Shown: piece by piece, positions 1 through 8,541 of the stretch
Numbering within the stretch: the stretch's first letter is position 1
Layout of the letters: every line of letters begins with the position of its first letter
Assembly: GCF_019278565.1 (NCBI RefSeq)
Contig: NZ_CP058988.1
Span: 3,286,001 to 3,350,000 of the forward strand
Length of the DNA: 64,000 nt
Direction of reading: 5' to 3'
Source: Cellulophaga sp. HaHa_2_95
GTDB lineage: Bacteria; Bacteroidota; Bacteroidia; Flavobacteriales; Flavobacteriaceae
Notes under the pieces: model-generated
Database searches by the model: none
What the model was told of the DNA's origin: nothing
Seen by the model: the letters and a program-made list of their open reading frames with translations, nothing else
Program-made: the position numbers and the translations under genes

Positions 1-152
1 TTGTGATGTATGTCACGCTTGAGATCATGCTATGGTTTCCATATTTGTGATATACTAACAATGCTGCACGTAGGCGTATAAACCTGAAATTATCAGCAAT
101 TATAATCGTAACAACGATGTCTGTAGTAGCACAACATAAAAAAGAAGAAAAG

Positions 153-542
153 ATGACAAAGCAAATCATTAATCCATGGCAATGGCAAAACGAAAGAAGT
201 TATGTGCAAGCCGTTGAAGTTACACAACCAAAAAGCACCCTTTATATTTCTGGACAAACGGCAATAGATCGGGATGGAAAATCAAGCACTTCCGATATGA
301 GAACCCAATTAATTCAATCTATAGAAAATTTAGAAAAGGTCATAAAGGAGGCCGGCTATGAATGTGAAAACATTGTGAGATTAAACATTTATACCACTTC
401 TTCTAAAGAGCTATTTACTTGTTTTGACGTATTTCAAAACTGGGTAACCGCACACAACATGCAACAGGCAAGTACTTTATTAGAAGTACAAGGTCTTTTT
501 GAAACATTAAAAGTAGAATTAGAAGCCACTGTTGTAAAATAA
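153..542 (+). CDS. Rid family (YjgF/UK114-like) protein
   Basis: Small one-domain protein of about 129 residues with the Rid/YjgF fold pattern: an N-terminal strand followed by the segment YISGQTAID, a helix pair, and the C-terminal strand KVELEATVV. RidA proteins hydrolyse reactive enamines and imines made by PLP enzymes. In RidA proper an Arg sits two residues before the C-V-E-V strand and binds the substrate carboxylate; here the matching stretch reads ASTLLEV, so that Arg is replaced by Ser. This argues for another Rid subfamily without classical 2-aminoacrylate deaminase activity. The ATG at 153 (MTKQIINPW) is preferred to the in-frame ATG at 117, because the 12 extra residues are charged and not family-like. 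No close operon partner. Confidence 0.8.
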   Translation: MTKQIINPWQWQNERSYVQAVEVTQPKSTLYISGQTAIDRDGKSSTSDMRTQLIQSIENLEKVIKEAGYECENIVRLNIYTTSSKELFTCFDVFQNWVTAHNMQQASTLLEVQGLFETLKVELEATVVK

Positions 543-719
543 CCCAGAATTAAAGTGTAAAAAACAATACCTGGGAAGCTATAGAACGATAGCGACTCTG
601 ATCAAAACTTAAAGGACTATTGGCTATAATTTACTATATTGTTACCCGTAAAGTAGTAGTGTTTTCACTATGAATTTACGCTGATCAGAAACCGTCACAG
701 CACCTACTGAAATAACCAA

Positions 720-1193
720 ATGCCAAGAATTGAATTACGAACAGAAATCAAAGCAAATAAGAAAATCGTATTCGATTTAGCCCGGAGTATTGACTTACAT
801 AAAATCTCTACTGAACATACCAATGAAACGGCCATCGCAGGAAAAACTAGTGGCTTAATTGAAATGGACGAATGGGTGACGTGGAACGCAAAACACTTTG
901 GGATGTATCACAAACTTACCTCAAAGATTACGGAATTTGAGCGCCCTACTCTGTTTGTAGATGAAATGGTAAAAGGAGCTTTCAAAAGCTTCAGACATGA
1001 ACATCGTTTTGAGGACTTAAACGGAGGAACCTTGATGATAGACTATTTTGATTATGAATCGCCTTTTGGTATCTTAGGTACCTTAGCGGACAAGCTATTC
1101 TTAAAAAAATATATGACAGATTTACTCGCCACGCGTAATCATAGTATAAAAGACTTTGCGGAAACAGCCAAATGGAAAAAGATAGTGGAATGA
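720..1193 (+). CDS. SRPBCC (START/Bet v1-like) family protein
   Basis: A 157-residue cytosolic protein with the shape of a polyketide-cyclase/SRPBCC domain: N-terminal strand IELRTEIKA, helix KIVFDLARSIDLH, a run of beta strands with a W-x-W-like segment (residues 45-50), and a long C-terminal helix. The wording RTEIKA, FDLARSIDLH and DYFDYESPFGILG resembles the group often labelled cell-division-inhibitor-like SRPBCC proteins (COG4276). Such domains bind hydrophobic ligands; the ligand here is unknown. It stands alone, with 177 bp upstream and 98 bp downstream. Assignment to the superfamily is fairly safe; any biochemical role would be a guess. Confidence 0.7.
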   Translation: MPRIELRTEIKANKKIVFDLARSIDLHKISTEHTNETAIAGKTSGLIEMDEWVTWNAKHFGMYHKLTSKITEFERPTLFVDEMVKGAFKSFRHEHRFEDLNGGTLMIDYFDYESPFGILGTLADKLFLKKYMTDLLATRNHSIKDFAETAKWKKIVE

Positions 1194-1291
1194 AAAACAC
1201 AAGTATTACTAAACCTAGTGGAAATTTTAGCACAAAACCGAAAGATTGATGAATATCTTGTCTAGCAACTGCCTATAAATTTTACTAAAAC

Positions 1292-2263
1292 ATGAAAGAA
1301 AATAGCTTTAAAAAGTACTTAAAAGGCTTACTCGTTATTATATCCTATCTTTTTATTTCTCAACATACGTATGCGCAATCCAAAATTTACTTTGATAAAG
1401 ACTGGAAGACAACAACGAAAGAAAAAGCGGAATTTTATAGGCTTCTAACTAAAAAAAACGACTCTCTTTTTCATATACAAGATTTTTATATCAATGGGAA
1501 GCAACAAATGGAAGGGCATATTTCTGAGCTAGAAAATGAAACCTTAGAAGATAAGATAGTTTGGTATACTGCTGAGGGAAAAATAACAAATTCCGCAACC
1601 TATAAGAAGGGCATATTACACGGACCGTCTTTAACCTATCTAGAAAATGGTAAAATAGATTATACGACCGAGTATAGAAACGGAGAAATTTATGATGGTA
1701 TCTATTCTAGTAGATATTCTGATGCCTATTTTAAGCAGTATTATGCGCATGGAAAATTACTTAAACAAGTAGAATTTAAAGCAAGAAATGATTTCCACAA
1801 CCTTAAAACACGCGTATTTGGTATAGAAAAAGATTCCGTATACTGGAGGAACACTAAAGGAGACAAACTAATAGGTATTGGCATTTACCCAAGTTCTAGC
1901 ACTGCAATTATAGAAGGATTAAAAATTGAGAATAATTCTTCAATAGCTGTACATACCCACTATAAAAACAGTAAAAGAGAAGGTATTCAACAAGTTTTTT
2001 ATAAAGATACACTGCTAGCAGAACAAACCTTTGTAAATGATGTCGTGGTTTTAGAAAGATCTAAAAACCCATTAAACGGTAAAACCGTAGAGATTAATTT
2101 TAAAGAGGGTGAACCCTACACCGGTCACCTTTTTCAATTTGATCAGGTGTATGAATATTACAATGAGTTTATCTATAAAGAAGGTATCGTACTGATCAAA
2201 AACCATTATGAATTGCTTGATGGCGTCTTAAAATTAAATCCAGAAAAGTCCTATAAAAAATAA
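1292..2263 (+). CDS. Secreted protein with MORN-like repeats
   Basis: 323 residues with a clear signal peptide (positive start, hydrophobic core LLVIISYLFIS, cleavage near TYAQ-SK at about residue 29), so probably periplasmic or surface exposed. The middle (residues 70-150) has short G-x-L-H-G / NG-x-I-Y-x-G elements like MORN_2 (YwqK-type) repeats, which are common in flavobacterial secreted proteins. No catalytic motif seen. It is a single gene, and 106 bp without a convincing terminator separate it from the next ORF. Function unknown. Confidence 0.6.
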   Translation: MKENSFKKYLKGLLVIISYLFISQHTYAQSKIYFDKDWKTTTKEKAEFYRLLTKKNDSLFHIQDFYINGKQQMEGHISELENETLEDKIVWYTAEGKITNSATYKKGILHGPSLTYLENGKIDYTTEYRNGEIYDGIYSSRYSDAYFKQYYAHGKLLKQVEFKARNDFHNLKTRVFGIEKDSVYWRNTKGDKLIGIGIYPSSSTAIIEGLKIENNSSIAVHTHYKNSKREGIQQVFYKDTLLAEQTFVNDVVVLERSKNPLNGKTVEINFKEGEPYTGHLFQFDQVYEYYNEFIYKEGIVLIKNHYELLDGVLKLNPEKSYKK

Positions 2264-2495
2264 TGCCTTGATTAAAACTATTGTTAAACAGGACTAGAGT
2301 ACAAACGGGGTTCGGGTTTAATTGATAAACAGTGCTTCTCCCCTCTTCTATAATTTATTATATTGAACATTGAAAAAAAATAATGTTTCTAATAAAAATA
2401 CAAACAACAAGCTTTTGCTATGTGCGCGGGCGGAAGTAAAAAACTTCAGTATGCTCCACAATACACTTGGCTCCAGCTTAAGTAACAATTACCTA

Positions 2496-3314
2496 ATGAA
2501 TAAAACAATACTACTTTTACTGGTTTTAGCAACAATTTTATCTTGTAAAACAGAAAAAACAACCGAAATAATTGTTATTGGAACACTGCATAAACCAGAA
2601 CCTAATTTCAACCCAGAGATTCTCTTCCATATATTAGAAAATATTCAACCAGATTTTATATTAGAAGAACTAGATTCTTCTTTTTTTACTTCAGATTTTA
2701 AACACAAAAGTGTTTCAAATAGTAATGAACGTATGGCTTCTGAAAAATATATTGAAAAATACCCAACCACTAAATTGAGACCCTATGAATTTGAAGGAAG
2801 AAATGAATATAGGATAAATACTGGCTCACGACCTACAGATGGGTTAACAACAAAATTAATAGATAGTTTAAATAACGTTGATTTATTATCTGAAACAGAA
2901 GCCAAAATTCATAATAAATATAAAGCGCTCATAGAACCATTAATCATAGTAGCATCTAAATCTCCTGAAAATTTCAATAACCCATCAACAGACAGCATTT
3001 GCGCAGAAAGACAATATTATCAGTATACAATGCTATCAAAAATAACGAATCAAAGAAATGAATTTGCAACACGCTTTCACACGAAACCAAATGGTGAAAA
3101 AATAAGTTATCGAGATGGATATCAGTTGGCCGGTGATTTCTGGGATTTGAGAAATCAAACAATGGCCAAAAATATAATGCAGATTTCTGAACAGCAACAA
3201 GGCAAAAAAATTGTGGTACTCTGTGGGTTTATGCACAGATATTATATTTTAAGTGAATTGAGAAAATTAACAAAAGACAAAAATATTAGCATAAAAGAGT
3301 TTTATGATAAATAA
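2496..3314 (+). CDS. Putative lipoprotein, TraB/ChaN/EreA-like fold
   Basis: Reading from the ATG at 2496 gives a short lipoprotein signal ending in ILSC (Cys17), which is why this start is preferred over the upstream TTG at 2370. The mature part begins with an IIVIGTLHKP strand-turn and ends with VVLCGFMHRYYILSEL. This pairing of an N-terminal G-T-x-H and a C-terminal G-x-x-H, with acidic ILEEL between them, is the layout of the TraB/ChaN/erythromycin-esterase superfamily of putative metal-dependent hydrolases. The superfamily call rests on motif layout only. No operon partner; substrate unknown. Confidence 0.5.
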   Translation: MNKTILLLLVLATILSCKTEKTTEIIVIGTLHKPEPNFNPEILFHILENIQPDFILEELDSSFFTSDFKHKSVSNSNERMASEKYIEKYPTTKLRPYEFEGRNEYRINTGSRPTDGLTTKLIDSLNNVDLLSETEAKIHNKYKALIEPLIIVASKSPENFNNPSTDSICAERQYYQYTMLSKITNQRNEFATRFHTKPNGEKISYRDGYQLAGDFWDLRNQTMAKNIMQISEQQQGKKIVVLCGFMHRYYILSELRKLTKDKNISIKEFYDK

Positions 3315-3429
3315 AAACTGCTGCCAATAAAAGGCTAAGCTAAGAAACCCCTACGTATTCTTAAAGACCTTACTTTTTAAAATAGAAACGCTATACTACC
3401 GCGTTACTTTTATGTGCTTCTACAGTTCA

Positions 3430-3507
3430 CTGCACGGTTTTAAAGCGTATTATGTGTTATGGTAGCTACGTAGTTCACCTCATAAATATTTATGTATCTT
3501 ACAAGGG
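3430..3507 (+). repeat. Intergenic repeat module, copy A
   Basis: The stretch beginning TGCACGGTTTTAAAGCG aligns for about 75 bp with positions 7230-7308. It shares GGTTTTAAA, TATTATGT, TAGC-ACGTA and the CATAAA-ATTTA blocks. It lies in the 354-bp gap before the DUF3095 gene. A third, shorter relative is at 5027-5089. Role unknown; a duplicated promoter region is the simplest reading. Nothing else recognisable was found in this gap. Confidence 0.5.
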
Positions 3508-3668
3508 CTATTCATATATATTTTTAAGCATTAGCTGTAAAAAAAGTATAGAATAGAATGCATTTGCTTGCAAGAATAAAAATGAAGGTTTCCTAATTAA
3601 ATATTCTTATAAGAACTTTTATAACTAAAAGAAGCTACCTACATAAATTGACCTCAAATCAGAATTTT

Positions 3669-4838
3669 ATGGACAACACTTTGTTTTATACCAAGCTTAA
3701 AAATCACAAAGAACCCATAACGGTATTACTTTCAAAAACGGACAATTTCCAACGAATTCCGGATGATTGGTATATTATAGTAACCGATATAAAAGGTTCA
3801 ACGGTATCTGTAGAAAAAGGGTTATCTGAATTGGTAAATCTAATAGCCACAGGTAGTATTGTCGCTGCGCTAAATATCGCTAAAAAACATACTATAGATA
3901 TTCCTTTTTTCTTTGGTGGAGATGGAGCTACGTTATTAATTCCCTCTATGTTACTTCAAGAAATTATGGAGGCTTTGATTATACATCAAGAAAACATTCA
4001 AAAAGAATTTGGTATTGATTTAAGAGTTGGAAATATAGCTGTCTCTCATGCGTATAAAAACAACCAAGAATTAAAAATTGCTAAGGCAAGCATTAATGAA
4101 CTGCATACAATCCCTGTAATTCTAGGTAATGGGCTTCACTTTGCAGAAAAAACAATAAAATCTAGAGATCTAGATTTTGAATTTGAAGTGAAAAACAAAC
4201 AAAAGGCTCTTTTAGATCTAAACGGTATGGAATGCAGATGGAATAAAATTCCACCTCCAGAGAACTCAAACGAAGTAGTTTCTTTATTAATAAACGCCAT
4301 GCAGGAGTCAGAACAAGCCTCTATTTTTCAAAATATTTTAGAAAAAACAGATGAAATATATGGTCCCTTACAGAGCAGAAGCCCTATTTCTATTGATAAA
4401 CTAGAATTGAAATTTAATTATAAAAGGATTAAAACAGAGTTGAAAGCTGGTCATAAAAATTTTAGTCTTGTAAATTTTTTAAAGGTTTGGTTTAGTGGGA
4501 TGATCGGTAAATATATGTACTTACCTAATAATCAAGGTCAAAAATATTTAAATGAGTTAAAGCAATTATCTGATATTTTAGTAATGGATGGGCGTATTAA
4601 TATGGTGATATCTGGCAGTCCAAAACAAAGAAAATTGTTTACTAAATATTTAGATGATTTAGAAAAAAATGAGCTAATTATTTATGGCATTTATGTTAGC
4701 AAAAAAAGTATCATGTCTTGTTATGTTCAAAATAGAAATGCAAAACACATCCATTTTGTAGATGGTGGTAGTAGTGGGTATACTAGAGCCGCAAAGGTAT
4801 TAAAACAAAAAGTAAATCATAAAAAACAAGGCCTTTAG
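3669..4838 (+). CDS. DUF3095 protein, nucleotide-cyclase-like
   Basis: About 389 residues with DUF3095 hallmarks: an N-terminal VTDIKGST segment (about residues 39-46), FFGGDGATLLIP (about 82-93), and a C-terminal block with SCYVQ and HFVDGGSSGYTRAA. The D-x-K-G-S-T and G-G-D-G-A-T pairs resemble the metal-binding and turn elements of class III cyclase/GGDEF catalytic cores, so nucleotide binding is plausible, but no product has been established for this family as far as I know. The ATG at 3669 is preferred to the TTG at 3648. Cytosolic, no signal peptide. The flanking gaps both hold copies of an intergenic repeat. Confidence 0.75.
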   Translation: MDNTLFYTKLKNHKEPITVLLSKTDNFQRIPDDWYIIVTDIKGSTVSVEKGLSELVNLIATGSIVAALNIAKKHTIDIPFFFGGDGATLLIPSMLLQEIMEALIIHQENIQKEFGIDLRVGNIAVSHAYKNNQELKIAKASINELHTIPVILGNGLHFAEKTIKSRDLDFEFEVKNKQKALLDLNGMECRWNKIPPPENSNEVVSLLINAMQESEQASIFQNILEKTDEIYGPLQSRSPISIDKLELKFNYKRIKTELKAGHKNFSLVNFLKVWFSGMIGKYMYLPNNQGQKYLNELKQLSDILVMDGRINMVISGSPKQRKLFTKYLDDLEKNELIIYGIYVSKKSIMSCYVQNRNAKHIHFVDGGSSGYTRAAKVLKQKVNHKKQGL

Positions 4839-5026
4839 AAACGCACCGCTACTTTAAACAGGTATAGCAAACAACTAAACTAAAAACAAACCCAATTTTT
4901 AGCTTGCGTAATACCGCCATCATGCAAGCTGCTTAGACACAAAAGTTCAGAGTATACGTAGTACCTCTCCTTTTTCTTAAAAAATAGAACATCTGTAATA
5001 CCATACTACCTTTAAATTTTAAAACC

Positions 5027-5089
5027 TTTTTCCAATTCTGCAGAATCCGTGAGGTTTTAACTCCTATTATTTTCTATATTGCAAACGCT
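5027..5089 (+). repeat. Intergenic repeat module, copy B
   Basis: A 62-63-bp stretch starting TTTTTCCAATTCTG and ending in CTATATTGCAAACG aligns almost without gaps to 7209-7271. It ends about 50 bp before the start of the 580-residue secreted protein gene. Both copies have a near-palindromic GCGGA/TCCGC-type core followed by GGTTTTAA and a TATATT-type box. That looks like a promoter module, but this is inference. Confidence 0.5.
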
Positions 5090-5136
5090 TTGATTTAAAA
5101 AAATCAAATAATCATTATTAAAAAATTTTACCAAGC

Positions 5137-6879
5137 ATGAGAAGTTTTATTCTATTTTTCTTTTTTACATCTTTTATATTTTCTCAGTCTATAAGAGATC
5201 AATATGTAACCGTTAAAAAACAAAGAAATGCACTTGTTAAAGAATTAACTACTCCAAAAGGATTTTACGCTACGGCATTTTCTCAAGACGAAGAACTAAA
5301 TACGGAAGAGTATATCTCTAGTCAAAATTTTGGTGCTTATGACTTAAAATTAGAAGACTCCATAATTAATCAAAACAATTCTTATCCTGATTATATCACA
5401 GAATTAGAACTACATTACAACTACCCCATTATAACAATTAAAGATATAAAAGACGATAGTGGAAGTTTAAAACATAATGTTTTTATCACCTCTAAAATAT
5501 CGGCTAGCCAATTTATAACCGAAAGAGGAAAAGGTATCATATATGAAAGACCTATTGATTTAAGGGTGGCCTCTAATTTAAATGTTGCCATGGATAACGT
5601 TTCAGGCTATAACTATCCTAATAAAGTAGATACCAAAGCTAGCGTTCTAGTATTAAAAAATATTATACCAGCTAATCTATCAAGAATAACTAGTGTAGAT
5701 ACTAAAGGAAACAGAACTATTAGCCAAGATTATGTAGACAAAGTGAATAAAGTACAAATACATAAACTAAAACAAAATGCGGTTAACATTTTAAGCAAAG
5801 CCTTTAAAGCGACAGAAATTAATGAAAAACATCATTTTTATTACCTCAAAAAATGGAAAGATAATGATGAAAAAATAGCACAGTACAATGCCATTTTAGA
5901 AACCTTTACATCATCAATAGCTATAAAAGATTACGACAAAGCAAAAGAGTCTATTGCAAAGTGGGTAGAATTTAATTCAACTTTAAATCAAGAAGAAAGA
6001 AAACAAAAAAACCTGTACTTGTACACCTTAGCTAACATAGCTAAAGGATATTATTTGGCTGGTGATTTTGATAAATCGCTAGCAGCTATTAAAGAACTAC
6101 AGGACGGTAGAAAAGATAAGAATTTTTTAATAGGAATTGAAAGAGAAATTACAAATAAAAAACAAACTAAATCAACGGAAATAACATATAAACCTATATA
6201 TCCACAACTAGAGGTCACCAAGTATTATGAATCTAAAGATATAGGTAAAATTGATAAAATAAACGGTTTTATTAAGAAATATGTTGATGGTTTTATTGAT
6301 ATAAATACAGTTTATGAACTAACCAAAACCCCTTATAATAGTAACACCCCACTATACCAACTGAGGAAAACGTATAGTACAATAAAAAACATATATATTC
6401 CTAAATTTTACAGTAAGGAAAATCAGGAATCTAAGGAGAAGTTTAAGGAATATAATAGTTATATTAAAGAATTAGATATTATTGCTCCTGAAAGAGGTTT
6501 TTTTAGTAAATACTCCTTTGAAGATATTAACAAGAGTATTGCTAAACCAGACATTAATTCTATTAAAGAAACTTATCACTTAACAGACTTAGAAAGTAAC
6601 CTTTTTTCTAGTTTAATGAAAAGATATGCTATGCTAATCTTAGCAAGAGAAACAAATCCCGATACAGACTTAAGTAATTTTGAATCTCAGAACACGGAAC
6701 TTATAAAACTAATTGAAGATCATATCCTTGTTAAAAACAGGGAGCGTGAATTATTTACGGAAGTACTATTGTCCTCAAAAATCTTAAATTCCGTAGAGAA
6801 TACAAAAACAATCAATAGTAGTGAGTTTGAAAATGCACTTAGAAATATAAAAAACTATTGCAAATACCTTTCTATATAA
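5137..6879 (+). CDS. Secreted protein of unknown function
   Basis: 580 residues. A signal peptide (RSFILFFFFTSFIFSQS) suggests export. The N-terminal third is rich in short strands; the centre (about residues 255-330) has paired amphipathic helices with the TPR-like wording LANIAKGYYLAGDFDKSLAAI; the C-terminal part is mostly helical. No enzyme motif or T9SS sorting domain was found. The gene is monocistronic: it follows repeat module B and ends just before a hairpin terminator at 6964-6991. I do not recognise a family. Confidence 0.6.
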   Translation: MRSFILFFFFTSFIFSQSIRDQYVTVKKQRNALVKELTTPKGFYATAFSQDEELNTEEYISSQNFGAYDLKLEDSIINQNNSYPDYITELELHYNYPIITIKDIKDDSGSLKHNVFITSKISASQFITERGKGIIYERPIDLRVASNLNVAMDNVSGYNYPNKVDTKASVLVLKNIIPANLSRITSVDTKGNRTISQDYVDKVNKVQIHKLKQNAVNILSKAFKATEINEKHHFYYLKKWKDNDEKIAQYNAILETFTSSIAIKDYDKAKESIAKWVEFNSTLNQEERKQKNLYLYTLANIAKGYYLAGDFDKSLAAIKELQDGRKDKNFLIGIEREITNKKQTKSTEITYKPIYPQLEVTKYYESKDIGKIDKINGFIKKYVDGFIDINTVYELTKTPYNSNTPLYQLRKTYSTIKNIYIPKFYSKENQESKEKFKEYNSYIKELDIIAPERGFFSKYSFEDINKSIAKPDINSIKETYHLTDLESNLFSSLMKRYAMLILARETNPDTDLSNFESQNTELIKLIEDHILVKNRERELFTEVLLSSKILNSVENTKTINSSEFENALRNIKNYCKYLSI

Positions 6880-6963
6880 CAGTACTACACTGAAATATCA
6901 AAATCCTTACTTCTTATAACTTGGTTTTATGTAATCAGTAATAAGTGCAACATACATATTTAA

Positions 6964-6991
6964 AGCTACTGGCTTTAACACCAGTAGTTTT
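6964..6991 (+). terminator. Rho-independent terminator after the 580-residue secreted protein
   Basis: Stem CTACTGG / CCAGTAG (7 bp) with an 8-nt loop, extended by A-T pairs and followed directly by TTTTA. It lies about 85 bp past the stop codon at 6879. Confidence 0.6.
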
Positions 6992-7208
6992 ATGCTTACT
7001 ATTTGTACGCGTCTTGCATTAAAAACTATAAACCCTCATTAGCACGTTGGTAAAAGAAAAAATAACAGGAATAGAAAATACGGATACCAACATAATAACG
7101 AAGCAAAAAACGATACTAACTAATAAAGACTCATCCATTTAACCTCAACACTTACAGCGAATAAAAAGCCCTTTAGCACTCTCCACTTCGTTTAATTTTT
7201 CACCTCTT

Positions 7209-7308
7209 TTTTTCCAATTCTGCGGATTTCCGCAAGGTTTTAAATACTATTATGTTTTATATTAGCAACGTAATACTCCCCCCATAAAAATTTACATAAT
7301 TTACGGTA
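7209..7308 (+). repeat. Intergenic repeat module, copy C
   Basis: The longest of three related modules. It starts TTTTTCCAATTCTG, has the near-palindrome GCGGATTTCCGC, then GGTTTTAAA, TATTATG and TATATTAGCAACG. Its first 63 bp match 5027-5089 and its last 78 bp match 3430-3507. No intact gene follows for 360 bp, so it may be the leftover promoter of a lost gene. Confidence 0.5.
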
Positions 7309-7585
7309 TGTTTTAATGGTTATTTTAAAACATGATTAGGAAACAAAAGTAAGAGAATGAGACGTCCTGTAATTTTATGGGATGATGCTACTGGTATATC
7401 GTTAGATACATAGTATAGCGATAACTAAGAGTTAATCTGATAGAGCGCTTAGATTAGAGCATCTGTTCATCATGTAGAAGCTAATCTTAGTGTTGTAAAT
7501 TTATAATAGCTATAATGAACATATGTTCAATATATATTTGTTATGTGCAGTTCTTACTCAAATAAAAAAACCAAAACTTAATATG
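7309..7585. other. Gene-free region with promoter-like palindrome
   Basis: No convincing ORF: an 18-codon frame opens at 7357 and stops at once, and other frames are closed. It holds an imperfect inverted repeat around 7425-7495 (CTAAGA-type arms) and, at 7516-7529, a perfect 14-bp palindrome TGAACATATGTTCA directly before a TATATTTG box (7533-7540). A short regulatory RNA or the remains of a gene are possible. Confidence 0.35.
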
Positions 7586-7639
7586 TTTTTCCAATTTTGG
7601 GAAATATTAACGTTAAATATTTTTCCAATTTTGGGAAAT
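7586..7639 (+). promoter_or_regulatory. Twin operators of the higBA promoter
   Basis: The same 20-bp sequence TTTTTCCAATTTTGGGAAAT occurs at 7586-7605 and 7620-7639, 34 bp apart. Each is an imperfect inverted repeat (TTTCC...GGGAAA). The second copy sits between the -33 region and the -7 box of the toxin-antitoxin promoter, where binding would block RNA polymerase. This is the usual place for HigA autorepression. Confidence 0.65.
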
Positions 7640-7643
7640 TACA

Positions 7644-7651
7644 TATATTTG
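7644..7651 (+). promoter_or_regulatory. -7 box of the higBA promoter (TATATTTG)
   Basis: An exact match to the Bacteroidota TAnnTTTG box. It ends 16 bp before the toxin start codon, giving a predicted leader of about 10 nt, and lies just downstream of the second operator. Confidence 0.6.
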
Positions 7652-7667
7652 AAATAACAGAAACTAA

Positions 7668-7961
7668 ATGAGGATTTATTCAAGGGGTACTTTAAAACGT
7701 TTTTGGATCAAATATCCAGAATCTAAAGATCAATTATTAGTTTGGTATGATATAATATCAAAAAATGAATACAAAAACTCAAACGAAATTAAAGTAGTTT
7801 TTGGCTCTGCTGATTATGTAAAGAACGGGAAAATTGTATTTAATATTTGCGGAAATAAATATCGCCTCATCGTAAAAATAAACTATACAAAACATTTAGT
7901 GTTTGTCCTTTTTGTAGGTACACACAAAGAATATGATAAAATAGATGTTACTGAATTATAA
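7668..7961 (+). CDS. higB: HigB-type mRNA interferase toxin
   Basis: A 97-residue RelE-superfamily protein of the HigB_toxin family (PF09907 type). It has the family's opening R-x-Y-x-x-x-T-L-x-x-FW, the middle V-F-G-S-A-D-Y-V segment, and the conserved end FNICGNKYRLIVKINY ... VFVLFVGTHKEYDKID. Such toxins cleave mRNA on the ribosome. The toxin precedes the antitoxin by 14 bp, the gene order typical of hig loci. Twin inverted-repeat operators and a TAnnTTTG box lie upstream. The gene appears intact. Confidence 0.88.
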   Translation: MRIYSRGTLKRFWIKYPESKDQLLVWYDIISKNEYKNSNEIKVVFGSADYVKNGKIVFNICGNKYRLIVKINYTKHLVFVLFVGTHKEYDKIDVTEL

Positions 7962-7975
7962 AACCTCTAGGTATT

Positions 7976-8341
7976 ATGAAAATTGAAATAATTAAATCAA
8001 AAGCACAATATAAAAAATATCTTCAAAGAATGCATCGGATATTTGATGCTAAAGAAGGAACACCAGAAAGTGATGAATTAGATCTTTTAGCTTTAGTTCT
8101 TGAAAAATATGAAGAAGAAAAATTTCATATTCCTGAGCCTGACCCAATTGAAGCTATTAAGTTTATCATGGAACAAAACGAATTAAATGACAATGATCTC
8201 GCAAAAATTCTTGACAGTCGAAGTAGAGCTTCAGAAATCCTAAATAAAAAAAGAAAACTTAGTATCACTCATATTCGAAAATTAAGAATTGGCTTAAATA
8301 TTTCTGCTGATGTTTTAATTAAAGACTATGAATTAGAATAG
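7976..8341 (+). CDS. higA: HigA-type antitoxin with Xre/Cro HTH
   Basis: 121 residues. The N-terminal half (residues 1-55) is acidic and helical, fitting the toxin-neutralising part. The C-terminal half carries an Xre-type helix-turn-helix, with AIKFIMEQNELNDNDLAKIL (about residues 62-81) followed by SRSRASEILNKKRKLS as recognition helix. It is cotranscribed with the toxin, 14 bp downstream, and would bind the repeated palindromes at 7586-7639 to repress the operon. Confidence 0.88.
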   Translation: MKIEIIKSKAQYKKYLQRMHRIFDAKEGTPESDELDLLALVLEKYEEEKFHIPEPDPIEAIKFIMEQNELNDNDLAKILDSRSRASEILNKKRKLSITHIRKLRIGLNISADVLIKDYELE

Positions 8342-8541
8342 CTTATGGAACCTTAAAGTCTACTTGAATTATTAATAAAATAAACTGCACCTAAAACCGT
8401 ATAAAAATAATTGCGGTTTAGTGCTAAAACAATGGTGGATTCGTATTTGCTACATCTGATTTTCCCACGATAAATCCTCCCACGCAAACCCGCAACTATT
8501 CCTAATAAATAAATGTTAGCTAGCATTTCTCAACTTTTTAA

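Noticed and set aside
2..17. CRP-like TGTGA-N6-TCACG sequence at the window start
   Set aside because: It is more than 130 bp from the first start codon, may lie in an upstream gene cut by the window edge, and the half-sites match only 9 of 10 bases.
7430..7500. tRNA-like stretch (TAGAGC...ATCTG...TAGAAG)
   Set aside because: No acceptor stem, TTCRA loop or consistent cloverleaf could be drawn; the arms fit a simple inverted repeat better.
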